A stretch of 64,000 nt of DNA from Diplonema papillatum (taxonomy: Eukaryota > Euglenozoa > Diplonemea > Diplonemida > Diplonemidae). Shown one piece after another: positions 23,961 through 34,868 of the stretch. Position numbers and translations under genes: made by a program. Each line of letters begins with the position of its first letter. The first letter of the stretch is position 1. The DNA lies in contig JAPJBO010000096.1 in the NCBI GenBank assembly GCA_030068145.1, forward strand, positions 186,001-250,000, given 5' to 3'. The notes beneath the pieces were generated by a model, which saw only the letters and a list, made by a program, of their open reading frames with translations, was not told the origin of the DNA and made no database searches.

Positions 23961-24120
23961 ATTTCCGGAGTTGGGGCTTGCACTGATAAACAAAGCAACG
24001 GACGATCAGCATCAACTCACCAAAGGTGATGAAAATGATAAGGCAAAAGTTTCTTGTTCTTCGCGTTGCAGGGTAAAACCCTCTCTGGGGGGGTTTCCTG
24101 CAAATAGCACTTTTTTCGTT

Positions 24121-24186
24121 GGCTCCGTTTTCTCTTTCATGTGCAACCGTTGTTCCGGAAATGTTCCCGTCAGTACAGATGTACTA
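24121..24186 (+). repeat. Dispersed motif U, copy 1
   Basis: TTGTTCCGGAAATGTTCC followed by CAGTACAGATGTACT; also at 31160-31232 and inverted at 46625-46660. Confidence 0.7.
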
Positions 24187-24660
24187 TAAAAAAAAAGAAG
24201 AAGAAGAAGAAACGAGGAACGCTGCTCCCTCCTCGTTTTCAGGCCGCGCACACCATTCCCCCGACCGGGGCTAAATGACTGTCATTTGGAATAAGCGTTG
24301 AATGGCCTCCGAGGGGAGGGGGTGGTTGCGACTGGCTGATAAGACCTGGGACATCTGTACGGTTGACCCCCAGCCACAGACGATGGCGCGGAAGAGCGAG
24401 CGAGAGAAGGAAGGGGTGCTTTTTTTTTGTTGTGGGGGAGAGAAAGGCACTGTTCGCGGTGCGTTCTATTCGGAATATGGTGTTAACCACGTCTACATTG
24501 CGTGCCTCGAGAGTGAAGACACGTCAAGGATCAATGTTTGCTGCTGTGAATAGGTTTCTCAGTTTGAAGTCATAAGGATATCGCGGTGAAGACTTTCTCA
24601 ACTCGGACGAGTCTTGCAGCGGACAACTGGCCCTTGGAAAACCCGGTTTCGAAGATCTGG

Positions 24661-24735
24661 AAGAAGTGTGAAAACGGTTTTTTGCCTAGAGGCTTTTCGT
24701 GTTATTCTGCAGATGCTTTGAGCTATCTTTGTGTC
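24661..24735 (+). repeat. Element W, copy 2
   Basis: AAGTGTGAAAACGGTTTTTT, then GCCTAGAGGCTTTTCGTG and TTATTCTGCAGATGCTTTG. It matches the nested copy at 49121-49187. Confidence 0.75.
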
Positions 24736-24830
24736 TATGCTTTCAGTCGTCTTCTTAACCATGGTTAAGTGCGCAAATGGTGTCAGCCGAAGCTGGGAAA
24801 GCTTCGGCACCGCCCACGTTATGTTTGTTT

Positions 24831-24881
24831 AGCATTGAGTTCTTTTATGTACATGAACCACACGGATTAACATGCACTGCC
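24831..24881 (+). repeat. Element V, copy 2 (truncated)
   Basis: AGCATTGAGTTCTTTTATGT and ACATGAACCACACGGATTAA. Together with the copy at 25172 it brackets a protein-like minus-strand reading. Confidence 0.75.
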
Positions 24882-24883
24882 TT

Positions 24884-25172
24884 GAAAGTCAGGTTCTCGG
24901 ATGACGTCGTCACCTGCCATTGCGTCGTCAAGGTCGAGCATTTGTGGAGCTAGCGGGGTTTGATTTTCTTGCGATTCCAAAGACTGAGTCGGCGAGTACG
25001 AGGGCGGGCAGGAGTGCCCGTTTTCCACTTTCGAGGGCATTGGTGTGCCCGTGGTCCCCGGTCGTTTCTGAGAGCTGCTTGCCCTCGGTACCTTCTTCTT
25101 CCTTCGATGCACCCCTGAGTCGGGTGTGGTCGCCTTCGTCTTTTTCCGCTTGCCTTCCTTCGGGGTGCCGAA
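24884..25172 (-). CDS. Possible exon bracketed by two V copies, unrecognised
   Basis: The minus strand reads a polar sequence without low-complexity collapse: basic near the start (PKEGKRKKTKATT), Ser/Pro in the middle, and acidic at the end (MLDLDDAMAGDDVIREPD). It is more GC-rich than its surroundings and lies exactly between two V elements, which elsewhere occur in an intron. No clear GT donor is visible (a GCAGTG would be needed), so this is a weak exon candidate or a relic. Confidence 0.25.
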
Positions 25173-25262
25173 GCATTGAGTTCTTTTGTAAGTACATGAA
25201 CCACATGGATTAGCATGCACTGTTTAGCAGCGGCTGCCAAACATCCCGTGACACCTCGCAAG
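25172..25262 (+). repeat. Element V, copy 3
   Basis: GCATTGAGTTCTTTTGTAAG, ACATGAACCACATGGATTAG and GCAGCGGCTGCCAAACATCC, near-identical to 16258-16350. Confidence 0.8.
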
Positions 25263-25344
25263 GTGGTAAAACGCTCTTTTGTTTTCTTTTCGATTGCTTT
25301 TGATGAAGCCAGGCAGAAGTGGACATATATAGGGCTTAGAAATA

Positions 25345-25396
25345 CTGGCAGTCTTCTCAAGTATTTCCTACAAAGCAGGTGCCTATACAAAAATAA
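25345..25396 (+). repeat. Element X right-end fragment
   Basis: ACTGGCAGTCTTCTCAAGTA followed by TTTCCTACAAAGCAGGTGCC; the rest of the element is missing. A similar stub is at 27293-27345. Confidence 0.8.
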
Positions 25397-26084
25397 AAGG
25401 GGATACGTGTGAACGAAAGCCCTGCTAGTCCTACTAGGTAGTCCACAGGTGAAACGAGAAATGAGTTAACATATAGCAGGAGGTAAAGAGAAAAGGGGAC
25501 TTGCTACATCACGAGCCGGATACGGGAAGGGTGAAGGTCGGAAGACGGGGGGGAGTTTGCATGCTTTGAGCGTGGCAGTGCGGGGCCCATTTGCGCAGCG
25601 TGTATAGGTCGTAGTAGGTTGACCCCAATCTCAGCCGTCGTGTTCGCAGTACTTATTCTTTTTGAACGTATGCTAATACTGCAGGGAATAGTTGACTAGA
25701 CCTCTTGAGTTTGTGCTGACCACGAATTGGGGAGTCGGGAGAACCTACAAAAAGCCAAAGCAGGACCGAATAAAAAATCTGTGCCTAAACCAGGGTTTAG
25801 CGTTTATTGTGGTTCGTTTAGAGGTTCGGTGTTTAGGGTCTCTGAGGCTGGGCGGCGGGGTTAGTTAGGATTTCATCTGTTGCTCTATTCCCTGGGCCAT
25901 GTGGGTACGAGCTGCACACATTGCTTTCACACCACGCTTGGGTCATTTACACCAGGTAGAATGAGTGCGTACCATGTTGTCGTCATTCGACGAGCTTCGG
26001 GCAGAAATCCGCGTGTGAGGTGGCCGCGTGACTGCGATACCAGAACTTCAACAAACTCGGGTCCTCAGTCAGAAAAAGGAGCCG

Positions 26085-26350
26085 CTGGCGCTTTGTTGAA
26101 GGCTTCCGGCACTAAACCCAGACTACCCTGTGATTCGCGTGGGTTACAGCACAATTCCTCCTCCTGTGAAAAACAAGGTGGGTGCTAATACAAAAAGAAA
26201 AGACAGCCATCGCTCTGTTTGTGCGTGCCGGTTTATCTCGTTGCGTATTCAGATTGGGAAGTCTAAACAATTCCCAGTACACGCCTGCGTCTTTTTTTTG
26301 CTGCCATTGTTACATTGCAGGGCAACGCGCAGTATGCAAGTACTAAAAGA
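26085..26350 (+). repeat. Partial X followed directly by element Z (copy 2)
   Basis: X interior (GGCACTAAACCCAGACTACC, CGTGGGTTACAGCAC) ends with its tail GGTGCTAATACAAAAAG. Z follows with TGTGCGTGCCGGTTTATC to ATTGCAGGGCAAC and AAGTACTAA. This X-Z junction style recurs near 48720. Confidence 0.75.
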
Positions 26351-26519
26351 AGTTCTATTTTTCCTCTCGCAGGACAATCCGGGTACTAGCTTCCCGACAG
26401 ACTTGTTGGGTAGGCGAGCAACTGCTACTGACTCACTGAGGTAGTTGATGCGCCACGAAAGTCCAGTCGATAGAGAACTTCACACAGCCTTCAGGGTGTG
26501 GTTGGTTAAAGAAAGTACC

Positions 26520-26742
26520 CCCTCCCCGGGCATAAGATGGATAGTAGCCAAACCCCCTGGATTAAGATGGATAACGGGCGAGAATGCCAATCCATCTTAA
26601 ACACGGGGAGGTACCCCTGTGTAAAGTGACTACACTGTAGTCTACAGTGCCCCCGTGTGTAAGATGGATCCCCCCCTTGATTAAGATGGATACTGCCAAA
26701 ACCCGAGTTTTCATCCATCTTATATATGCACGGGGGGAAAAT
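26520..26742. repeat. Foldback element with six TAAGATGGAT motifs
   Basis: TAAGATGGAT or its complement ATCCATCTTA occurs six times in both orientations. Outer arms CCCCGGGCATAAGATGGAT and ATCCATCTTATATATGCACG are inverted. It has non-autonomous DNA-element structure without an ORF. Confidence 0.75.
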
Positions 26743-27292
26743 GTTTCTTGGGTTTGAAGAGCGGGGGGGGGGGGGGGTAGGTAAAGCTTTTACTATGCCT
26801 GGATCACCTCAACACCGACACCAGGATTACAGATACCTGCGGCCTTGAAAGAGGCCTGAAACAGCGTGTATATCCTGTTCGCTCCCCGGGATATGGCAGT
26901 CACTCAGCATTCCCTTGCGCTGGTGATGTCAGCTACAAAGACTCTCTCCTTCTCACTTCTCCCTTTCTTAACGGTTCCCGTCAGACAATACGGAGAGCAG
27001 AAACTCCATTGCACAACTAACATTTACTGTGCAAACCACGGTCCTCATGATAGCTGGTTAGGACTCGGGACCAGAAGAATACCCCCAAGCTAGTACCCCG
27101 GAAGAATTCCTGCCTATACAGGGTACGTTCTTCATTGTGACCACGATGGATTGCAGGCGCATTCCCTTGATGTCGAAAAAGATCACAACAAAAAAAAGAG
27201 AGTGTGTTTGTGACGAGCTAGGCTGCGGGACCGTCTCTCCGAAGAGTCGCCGGTCTCCTCACTTCTAGCCACAAGAGAAATAAATATGAGGT

Positions 27293-27346
27293 TTCGCAAC
27301 TGGCAGCCTCCTCAAGTACTTCCATCAAAGCAGGTGCTTGTACCAA
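27293..27346 (+). repeat. Element X right-end fragment
   Basis: TTTCGCAACTGGCAGCCTCC, TCAAGTACTTCCATC and AAAGCAGGTGCTTGTAC. Confidence 0.8.
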
Positions 27347-27849
27347 AGAAATGTGAGAAAATGACCCGTCTTCCGTCCCTTCACCCCAGGCCACCCTTCC
27401 GGCAGCAGCCGTAGTGGTTTGTTTGCTTTCGTACCGCCCCCCACCCTCGATTCTTTCACCCTTGATTGTCACTCTGCGCACCTCTCCTGTGCCGGAAGAA
27501 AAGAAGGCTGTAATCTGCAACCACCGCCCGCGGCAGGTGTGGGCGCGTGCGTGTATGCGCGCCCGTTGAATTTTTCTATTCTATTTGGTTTGCGGGGGGT
27601 TTTTTTTTTCCCTCACGAGGCTGTCGGCCTGTCTGCAGCTCGTGTAACGGGAAGCTATAGGATTTGTTCGAAGTTCCTTTTTTACAAAGTACCTACCCCG
27701 CGTGCTTTGCTACTCCGTCGTGAAGGCAGGCTGCATATTCTTTCTGATTATTGAGTCGTAAGGTGCCGGTAGAAAAATACTACGGGGACAAGTATCTGCA
27801 TAGTTTCGGCCAACATGCTAGCTTGTTCAAACGACGCTGACGATGTTCG

Positions 27850-28018
27850 TGAGCCGGTCCGTCCAACTGCATCGAAGTGCCTGCCGCTGTATATCACAGT
27901 GAATCACGGTCCACCACGGTCTATCAGGTCCATCCCTAGTCCCTAGAGCTGCATCAAATTTCCCGGTGCTGTATTCTTCGGTTAATCACGGTCTATCAAG
28001 AGGGGATGGACCGGCTCA
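27850..28018. mobile_element. MITE P, copy 3
   Basis: Ends TGAGCCGGTCCGTCC and GGGATGGACCGGCTCA, flanked by the 5-bp direct repeat GTTCG (27845-27849 and 28019-28023). 169 bp; a short internal deletion relative to the intronic copies. Confidence 0.9.
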
Positions 28019-28065
28019 GTTCGATTGGAGTGTTGTTGTCACAACGTGGCCCCTCCTCCTTGCCT

Positions 28066-28312
28066 CGGTGCTGCTTTGACTCCGAATGGAAAGGAGGAAA
28101 TATGGAGGTAGGGGGGCAAATACAGTACAAACACAATCTGTTTTGTTCTTCGCTTACACACCACCGTGTGCTGTTTTCTCACTCACGACTTTTGACGTTG
28201 TTGTGTTTGTGTGATTTGTCGTGTAGGGGTCGACCCGCATGACCTTACATCCGTTCAACGCGTGGTTCGGTAGTTGCAGCACTTGGGAATCCCTTCGGTT
28301 CTTTGTCTGATG
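28066..28312 (+). repeat. Element Y, left end lost
   Basis: Starts near CTGCTTTGACTCCGAATGGA, has the Y interior including GACCTTACATCCGTTCAACG, and ends prematurely at TTCTTTGTCTGATG. Confidence 0.85.
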
Positions 28313-28543
28313 TTCGTTGAACGCTTTGCGCAAAGTACCCTATGCAAACCAAAAATAAAAGGAAAGTAAGAAAAAACGCGTGCCGAAGTTCTCCCGCGGA
28401 AATAAATGATAGACACGCACCACAAAGCTGTCTCGGCACCCAACAAGAATCCACCGAGGGCCACTCAATCAGCCGGCTACCCCTGAGGTTTCAACAGAAC
28501 GCGTAACATATTTGCAAGATCTACCCTGGCCAATCTCATAATA

Positions 28544-28740
28544 CACGGTGCACTAGTCAAGGAATTTTTGACTTTGACTAGTGGTTTTACTAGTCAGAAT
28601 TTTGACTAGTAAACTGACTAGTGCAACTAGCTAATGCACTAGTAAAAATGATTAGTGCACTAGTAAAAACACTAGTTAACCTTTTTCACTAGTAAAATGA
28701 CTAGTCAAAACACCTTATTCACTTTTACTAGTGCACCGTG
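28544..28740. mobile_element. Tc1/mariner-like foldback element rich in ACTAGT
   Basis: CACGGTGCACTAGT at the left and ACTAGTGCACCGTG at the right, with TA on both sides as in Tc1/mariner target duplications. The 197 bp contain eleven ACTAGT palindromes spaced by A/T-rich DNA. The TACACGGTG end is shared with the element at 31555-31702. Confidence 0.8.
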
Positions 28741-29257
28741 TAGAGTAGTCAGAGGACTGCGGGGACGGCGGATACTCGAACGTGAACTGGTCAAAGTCCC
28801 TCCACGGGGAAGCCTCACGTGTCGCATGACCTGTTATGGTGGATAGTGGCTCTTGTTTTATTCGTATATTGGGTCGCCACCGAGCAGCTTTGGCCCCTTG
28901 CGACTTTCGTTTGTTTGTAGAGGAATCTAGCAGAGGCGCTTCGGTTTGTGTAAGAAATGCTTCGGCTTCTTTTTTTTTTATTTCTTTTTCCGCCTGCCGA
29001 AAAAACTATTTTTACTTTCGGTCGTTATTTTCGTGCTTTCGCTCTTTTTTCTTTTTTATTGACGGGATTTCTGAGCCTGACAGGGATTTCTTGTCCGCTG
29101 GCACCTTCAAACACATGGACTAGCTAACCTATGACGTCACCGCCTGCGGTTGCACACTGGAGGTAGAGGAGGTACGGCTTCTTGCGATTCCGATATGCAT
29201 TTCGGATGAACCCTGCAGTACACAACTCAGTTGCTAACTGCACCAAAAAAAAAAAAA

Positions 29258-29535
29258 ATCGACGTAGCTGCTAGGGAGGTAATATAGAGGTAGAGGGGCA
29301 AATACAATACAAACACAATCTGATTTGTTCTTCGCTTACACCATCGTGTGTTATTCTCACGCAGGACATTGACCTGTTGTGTTCGTGTGATTTGATCGTG
29401 TCAGGGTAGCCCCGCATGACCTCACGTCCGTTCAACACGTGGTTCGGTAGTTACAGCACTTGGGATCCATGCCTTCGGTTCTTTGTCTGGCAGCATCGTC
29501 GAGCATTTCCTTCCAAGCTGGCGCTTATGTAAAAA
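29258..29535 (+). mobile_element. Element Y copy
   Basis: AATCGACGTAGCTGCTAGGG through GCAGCATCGTCGAGCATTTC and the tail AAGCTGGCGCTTATGTAAAA. Short deletion near the left end. Confidence 0.88.
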
Positions 29536-29710
29536 CACTCTGGAGGACCGGTGCGACTTTCGACGGCAACAGAACTACAAAGGGGTGTTTCGATGCCGAC
29601 GCTTCCCGAAACCCAAACCTACTGGGGAGCTGCGTTTTAGGTGGGGCTACAGCACATTTCCTCCACCGTTGTAATTTGCAACGTTGCGGTTGCTTCGACC
29701 ATTTCCCACA
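29536..29710 (+). repeat. Highly diverged X-like element
   Basis: ACACTCTGGAGGACCGGTG, GGTGGGGCTACAGCACATTT and TCGACCATTTCCCAC occupy the X order, but the interior is mostly replaced. It follows a Y copy directly. Confidence 0.5.
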
Positions 29711-29711
29711 G

Positions 29712-30068
29712 AAATTCTCGAGGGACTGCCGTGTGCTTATTTCGACGGAGGCTAGCCTAGAGGGGGGAAAACAATACTACAGTTTGTCAAAGTGGGTTCT
29801 TTTCTGTTGAACGCTTACGCCGCCACTAACCCCAGATTTACCTGTGTTTCGTGTGGGCTACAGCACATTTACCTCCTTGAGATTGGACTTAGATGTGCAG
29901 ACATACTATAGAATGGTTTGCGTGTTTTTCTTTGTTCTTCCAGTCCCACTCTTGCGATAGTGGAGTCATTGGCATGCTGATGAGTACCGATGAGTACCAC
30001 CCCCTCCAAGATTTCGCAACTGGCAGTCTTCTCTCAAGTACTTTCTACAAAGCAGGTTATACATAACA
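29712..30068 (+). mobile_element. Element X, long variant
   Basis: Left end TTCTCGAGGGACTGCC, X interior, then ~150 bp of extra interior including TTGCGATAGTGGAGTCATTG, then CAACTGGCAGTCTTCTCTCA and the constant tail. It may be closer to the ancestral X. Confidence 0.85.
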
Positions 30069-30260
30069 AAAAGGAAGCAGGTGGCACTGAGGAGGTGCCA
30101 CCTTGAAAAAAGAAACGAGATTTCTGCGGCGCCGCGTCCGGCGCCGTGTCCGACCAACTGGGTGCTTCCTTGAGAATTAAGAGCGGAAGGTTCGGATGAA
30201 ACTCGTCTTCGCACACGAGGACGACCGGCTCTGAACAAGCCCGCGCCGCAAGCGGCGCGA

Positions 30261-30424
30261 GCAGCACGGAGTGCCAAGCAACGTAAGACGGAAGACGAGG
30301 AGATTCAGATAGCACAGCAGGACGCCCGAGCACAGAGGCGAAGTAGCGCGGGCAGCACGGAGTGCCAAGCAACGTAAGAAGGAAGACGAGGAGATTCAGA
30401 TAGCACAGCAGGACGCCCGAGCCG
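30261..30424 (+). repeat. 91-bp tandem duplication
   Basis: GCAGCACGGAGTGCCAAGCA with ACGTAAG and GGAAGACGAGGAGATTCAG recurs at 91-bp spacing (30261, 30352). As 91 is not a multiple of 3 it shifts the frame of the plus-strand ORF around it. Confidence 0.9.
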
Positions 30425-30735
30425 AGGCGGCCGACGGACCACAGAGGCGAAAGGCAGAACAGGAAAGGCAGGCGCGGTCGGTACGAGAAGCGACAATCGC
30501 GGATACGGCAGCGAGTACAGAGCAGTCGACGCGCAGACGAGCAGCAACGGCCCGCGTCGCAGGTGGCACAACCGAAGAAGCCCGTGAGGCAGGGAGTGAA
30601 GACGAGGTGATGCAAGACGAAGGGGAAGCGCGAAGCGACCAGCCCGGACGCACCAACAAGACGCAAGACCAGGCGACCAAGAAGGAGGGAGACGCGACCC
30701 AGAGACCCGGGCTAAGTGGCCTGGAACTAGTGTGA
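30313..30735 (+). pseudogene. Charged Ala/Glu/Gln/Arg-rich ORF fragment
   Basis: The plus strand is open to a TGA at 30735 with a helical, charged composition (AKQRKKEDEEIQIAQQDARA, RRKAEQERQARSVREA, SEDEVMQDEGEARSDQ). The matching upstream codons sit in another frame because of the 91-bp duplication. There is no ATG near the start. The composition recalls retroelement Gag or coiled-coil tails, but no motif identifies it. The long minus-strand frame over the same DNA is Cys/Leu/Arg-rich and looks like a shadow. Confidence 0.35.
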
Positions 30736-30783
30736 TGGACCTTTCTTCGGAGGGGCTCACGCACTCAAAGATCGACTTATACG

Positions 30784-30843
30784 CACTAGTCCTGTCTGCG
30801 CCGTGTTTCGGTCCTTTAAGACACGGACGCATAAGGCGGACCA
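30784..30843. repeat. Hairpin repeat Q, copy 1
   Basis: TAGTCCTGTCTGCGCCGTG and CACGGACGCATAAGGCGGAC are imperfect inverted arms. Other copies: 31951-32009, 34808-34868 and a partial one near 52612-52655. Confidence 0.7.
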
Positions 30844-30867
30844 GAGCACAAAGGATATCTTCCCGTA

Positions 30868-30945
30868 TTGCCATAGGTCACCCGGAGACTTTAAACCCCG
30901 GAGATTCAAGCGAAATTTTCACTCTGAGTCTGAACAAAAATAAAA
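30868..30945 (-). repeat. Motif S, inverted copy
   Basis: The minus strand reads CAGAGTGAAAATTTCGC, AATCTCCGGGGTTTAAAG and TCTCCGGGTGACC, aligning with 33624-33676 over about 50 bp. Confidence 0.7.
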
Positions 30946-31159
30946 ATAAAAAACGACGCAGCGCCTCTGAGTACTCTGAGTATCCTTCCTCCCACTGTTT
31001 GCCTTCCTCGGTTCCGTCTTCCCTCGCTTTGCTCCCCCCCTACCTGAGTGTCTGCAGACAGGACAGCGGTGTGAGTCTGGTTTGTCAGGCGGCTGTTCGT
31101 AGCTCACCGCCTCTCACGGGGGGGCGGGGGGGCTGGTCTCCGGTGTTGACAGTTCTTTT

Positions 31160-31232
31160 GGTTGGGTTCATTGCACTTTCTCATGCGCAGCCTGATTGTT
31201 CCGGAAATGTTCCTTCCAGTACAACAGTACTG
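31160..31232 (+). repeat. Motif U, copy 2
   Basis: TTGTTCCGGAAATGTTCC then CAGTACAACAGTACT, as at 24121-24186. Confidence 0.7.
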
Positions 31233-31554
31233 GACTACTAAAAAGATAAAATCATCGTTGAATGGCGGTTTGTGCAGCTGCGCTGCGGCTGCTTGTCCAT
31301 GCAAGTTGACCCTGACAGCAGCAGTTTTTGCGGCTTGATGGATGATTGGAAAGAATACATAAAGTAGCACGACGCGAAGGTGAAAAGATACGCCCTCCAA
31401 AAGAAAACGGGAGGAATGTCTTTAGTTAAATGTGCAGGCAGTCCTTCTTCGAAGAGAAAAGAAGAAGCGGAGAGAAAGAAGGGACGAAGACTCCGCAAGT
31501 ATGGAGTGATACCACAAGGCGGCATGGCTGAGTTCAACGTGTTTTTTTTCAGTA

Positions 31555-31702
31555 CACGGTGAGGTCCGGCCTCAGAAGCTGGAGTTAAAGCCGAGTCACA
31601 CCCGAAAAGCGGGTGTGCTACAACCAAAACGCGTGTGAATCCACACCCGAAAAGCGGGTGTGACAGCTTTAACTTCAGCTTCTGAGGCTCGACTTCACCG
31701 TG
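31555..31702. mobile_element. Tc1/mariner-like foldback element, 148 bp
   Basis: CACGGTGAGGTCC with CTCAGAAGCTGGAGTTAAAG at the left pairs with CTTTAACTTCAGCTTCTGAG and GACTTCACCGTG at the right, each flanked by TA. ACACCCGAAAAGCGGGTGT hairpins occur twice inside. A decayed relative lies at 34090-34195. Confidence 0.85.
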
Positions 31703-31950
31703 TACTGGCCATGGTGAACAGTTCGATGTGCAGTCATGTGTGGCACGGGTTTTGTCTGCATGTGTCTGAGCTGTGGTAGACCGACCATATATGGGCAAAG
31801 ATGACGGGCCAGCCGGCGAACCCTCGATTTAAGAATGGCTGTGTGTTGTGCGTGCATCTCGTTCCCCGTCTCGGGTTTCCCGCGACAATCCGAAGTTCCG
31901 TGGGGGAATTGCGAGAACGTGCTTGGAATAGATACGTGCTCACAACACCG

Positions 31951-32009
31951 CACTGGTCCCGTCTGCGCCGTGTGGGTCCTTCACGCCACGGACACATAAG
32001 GCGGACCAT
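31951..32009. repeat. Hairpin repeat Q, copy 2
   Basis: CACTGGTCCCGTCTGCGCCG through CCACGGACACATAAGGCGGA. The flank GTGCTTGGAATAGATACGTG also matches the copy at 34808. Confidence 0.75.
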
Positions 32010-33148
32010 TAGCGCGGAACCTGAGTGTCTGTTTTGTCAGGCGACTGTTCACAGCCAGGAGCACCCGTGCTCCGAAGTTCCGTGGGGGAGGGGGAAGAGA
32101 CCAGCTACTTCCGTTGTATGACGTGTGCAATGACAAGTCATCTGCCAAGGTCTTTTGAACTCAAGGCAGTTTCCATTGGAGCATTCTGTCTTCTGAAAGT
32201 GACAATACCTACTTTGCATGGTGGGAAGGACAGGTATTAGTACGCGCCATGACGCGACCAGTAAAAATACGCCACGGGGGCGTGGTTGGGTACAAGAGGT
32301 GCAAACAAAAGGATGCGAAGCTATTCTATTGAAGATCGGATTGGTCTCAATCCGCGGTTTAGAAGGATCGTGTTTATTCTCCTTTCTCCCCCCCTCCCCG
32401 TTCCTCTCATAGCTGCCTTGCATTTCTGTTCATTCTCGCTCTGTTTTCAGGCTGTCTGTTGTGAGTCCGGGCACCAGGTGTCCTTGAGCCCCCGGCTGAC
32501 TGAAAACGCACCTCGTACTTGCCAAGAATTCCGAAAGCGTAAAAATACGTGTAAAGCAGGCGGTGATATGCCTGGTAATGGTACGTGTCATCTGGTGCGA
32601 ACAGAAAAAAAGACCGTTCGAAGCCAGTTCATCGACCGGCTTGCGTAGCTCCACGAGGTGGTCTGCCAAACAGGTTCGTATGCTTGCCATCATACTTGTC
32701 ATCTCATACTTTAACTTACTGACGTGTAAAGTACTCGTCTTGTGCTATGTACGTATCTGGCATTTTACGCAAGTGGACTTGTGTACTAACCGTTTCGTGG
32801 CGCTTTTCTACCCAGCCGCCCCCCCGCATGAAAGCTCTGTTTGGTAAGGCGACAATTGTCACCGTACGAGCCATCCAGGGAACACCAAGCCCTCCCTTCG
32901 CTGTCCTTCTGGACCGAGGGTCTGCAGCAGGCAACAACGTTGTTGTGTAGAGGAACAAGCACCTCGTACCGCTCGGACCATGCTAGCGCGCACACAGGCA
33001 GAGACGCTAGAAATGCAAGGAACCGCAGAGATCTCATTTCTTGTTGTTGTGTAGAGACGGAACAAGATTAAAAAAAGGGGGTGTGTGGGGCGTGGGAGGT
33101 CGAAAAGCTGTCAGAGGCCACCTAACTCAGTGCAGTTTACACATGGGT

Positions 33149-33320
33149 GTCAAACGATTCGCATTATCTCATTTGGGATTTGGCGCCAATTCTCGCATTT
33201 TCATTCGCATTATCGCACGCTCAAAACCGCTGGGCGAATACAGTACCATGGATTATCGCACGCCGCTATGCAATAACTTTGTGCGGTAATCTGATTATTA
33301 TAGCATGCGAATCGTTTGAC
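33149..33320. mobile_element. Inverted-repeat element with GTCAAACGATTCGCAT ends
   Basis: GTCAAACGATTCGCAT at the left and ATGCGAATCGTTTGAC at the right are perfect 16-bp inverted ends. CGCATTAT and TTATCGCA motifs recur inside. 172 bp, no ORF, no clear target duplication. Confidence 0.75.
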
Positions 33321-33351
33321 CACTATGCCTGGGGGCTCCACCCCAAAAAGT

Positions 33352-33545
33352 AAGAGCTCGTCACTCGCACAACCGCGGCGGATACAAAACTAATGATCAT
33401 GATGGGAAGAGAGAGTTGTTTTCGTCGAACGCAGTGCCTGATCGTTTTTTACGTAAAGCTGGATTGAGGACGCAAGTGAAAACGTCACGGCTTGCGGCGA
33501 CGAGCTTCTCATTTCCTCCAACATTTCATGTTTGGTAAAAAATAT
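33352..33545. repeat. Repeat N, copy 1
   Basis: AGAGCTCGTCACTCGCACAA, GATGGGAAGAGAGAGTTG and AACGCAGTGCCTGATCG recur at 44768-44970. GAGCTCGTC and GACGAGCTT near the ends are inverted, but homology extends past them, so the true ends are unclear. Confidence 0.75.
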
Positions 33546-33623
33546 ATGGCGGGTACTCATCACAAGCCATAGAAGTGTGACAGAGATTTGGTGGATTTAA
33601 CCACACCGAAACCTAGTTTTTCA

Positions 33624-33676
33624 GAGTGAAAGTGCGCTTTGAAACTCCGGTGTTTTAAGGTCTCCGGGTGACCTTT
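33624..33676 (+). repeat. Motif S, copy
   Basis: CAGAGTGAAAGTGCGC, AACTCCGGTGTTTTAAGG and TCTCCGGGTGACC. Confidence 0.7.
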
Positions 33677-34086
33677 GTCATTTTTTGTTGGCTGGGGTGC
33701 TCCAGAAGGCTCTTTTGGGAATATTTTAGGTTCGATGGCCGTTGGACGGTTCACCACGGGTGGTCACGATTAAGTCGACAGCGAGTCCCGCCACTTTGGG
33801 GCCAAAGAACCCGGAAACCACCCCCTTACAACACGGTCGACCGCCACGTGGTCGACAGGTTAAGGATGGGAACATCTTGACAAAAAATGAAAACGGCTGT
33901 TTGACACGCGCTTCCGAACCGGTACCGCAACCTTCCCCTTCCGATTTCCAGCGACGCCAGCGAGTCGAAGCAATTTTTTTATTGGGGTGGCGCCGGGCGG
34001 GGACACGCGTGGAAGCGCCCCTTGAGAGCCATGGATACTTGAGAGCCATGGACAGGTGGTCCACAGTACTGTTCGTAGCTCGTCAC

Positions 34087-34195
34087 AGCAGCAGGACGAA
34101 CTGGAGCTAATGCTGGGCTAAAAAAGCGGGTCACACCGGGTGACTCGGGCACACCCTGTTAACTCCAGCTTCTGATGATGGACTCCACAGTGTAA
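34087..34195. repeat. Decayed relative of the 31555 element
   Basis: AACTGGAGCTAATGCTGGGC and GTTAACTCCAGCTTCTGATG with a terminal CCACAGTGTA resemble the arms of 31555-31702; the inner AGCGGGTCACACC is also related. Confidence 0.5.
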
Positions 34196-34807
34196 CCACG
34201 CCTGGGAGGGCAGGAGCCTACATTCTGAGCGAATACGCAAAAGAAGTGTGTGTAAAAAGTCCATCGGAGAGACGGTGTGGCTTTCTTGTCTTCCGTCTTC
34301 CCCTGATACAGGTTCCCCGTGCCTCGGGGGGGCCTTTTTTTTTTGTGGATTCCGTTCTTTTCTGGTAGATAGTACGGTGTTTTCTGCAGCCCGCTTCGCA
34401 CTTCATCTGCCAAGCTGCTGAGCATCCTGCCGCGCATCTAGCAGCCCCTCTCGATTTCCCTGTGTATTTTTTTTCGAGGGTTCGACGTGTTGTTCCAACG
34501 AGGGTAACCGGATGCCAAGAGCAACGGAGACAGAACCTCAGTATAGGGTCCAATACTGGCATATGAGGATGGATATGCAGAGGAGGCACACGGTACCCTC
34601 AGCAGCCCCGCATAGTGCACATTGCACCCATACATGTAGGTGCATTGCACCACGCAGCGTACGTTGCTCTGCAGTAGCAGATGCACGCGCTCGTGCTGAG
34701 GTTGCTGATGCCGGTATCTGGTGATACCAGCACAGAGCATACCTCTGTGCTACGTAGTGGTTGCAGATTGCAAGAAGGTGCTTGGAATGTATGTGTGCTT
34801 AACGCAG

Positions 34808-34868
34808 CACTGGTCCCGTCAGCGCCGTGCTTCGGCCCTTTGGGCCACGGACACACAAGGCGGACCAG
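34808..34868. repeat. Hairpin repeat Q, copy 3
   Basis: CACTGGTCCCGTCAGCGCCG through CCACGGACACACAAGGCGGA, close to the copy at 31951. Confidence 0.75.

Noticed and set aside
30034-30874. Long minus-strand ORFs rich in Leu, Cys, Arg and Ser
   Set aside because: They are antisense to a charged plus-strand frame with better protein-like composition; the minus-strand open frame follows from its codon bias.
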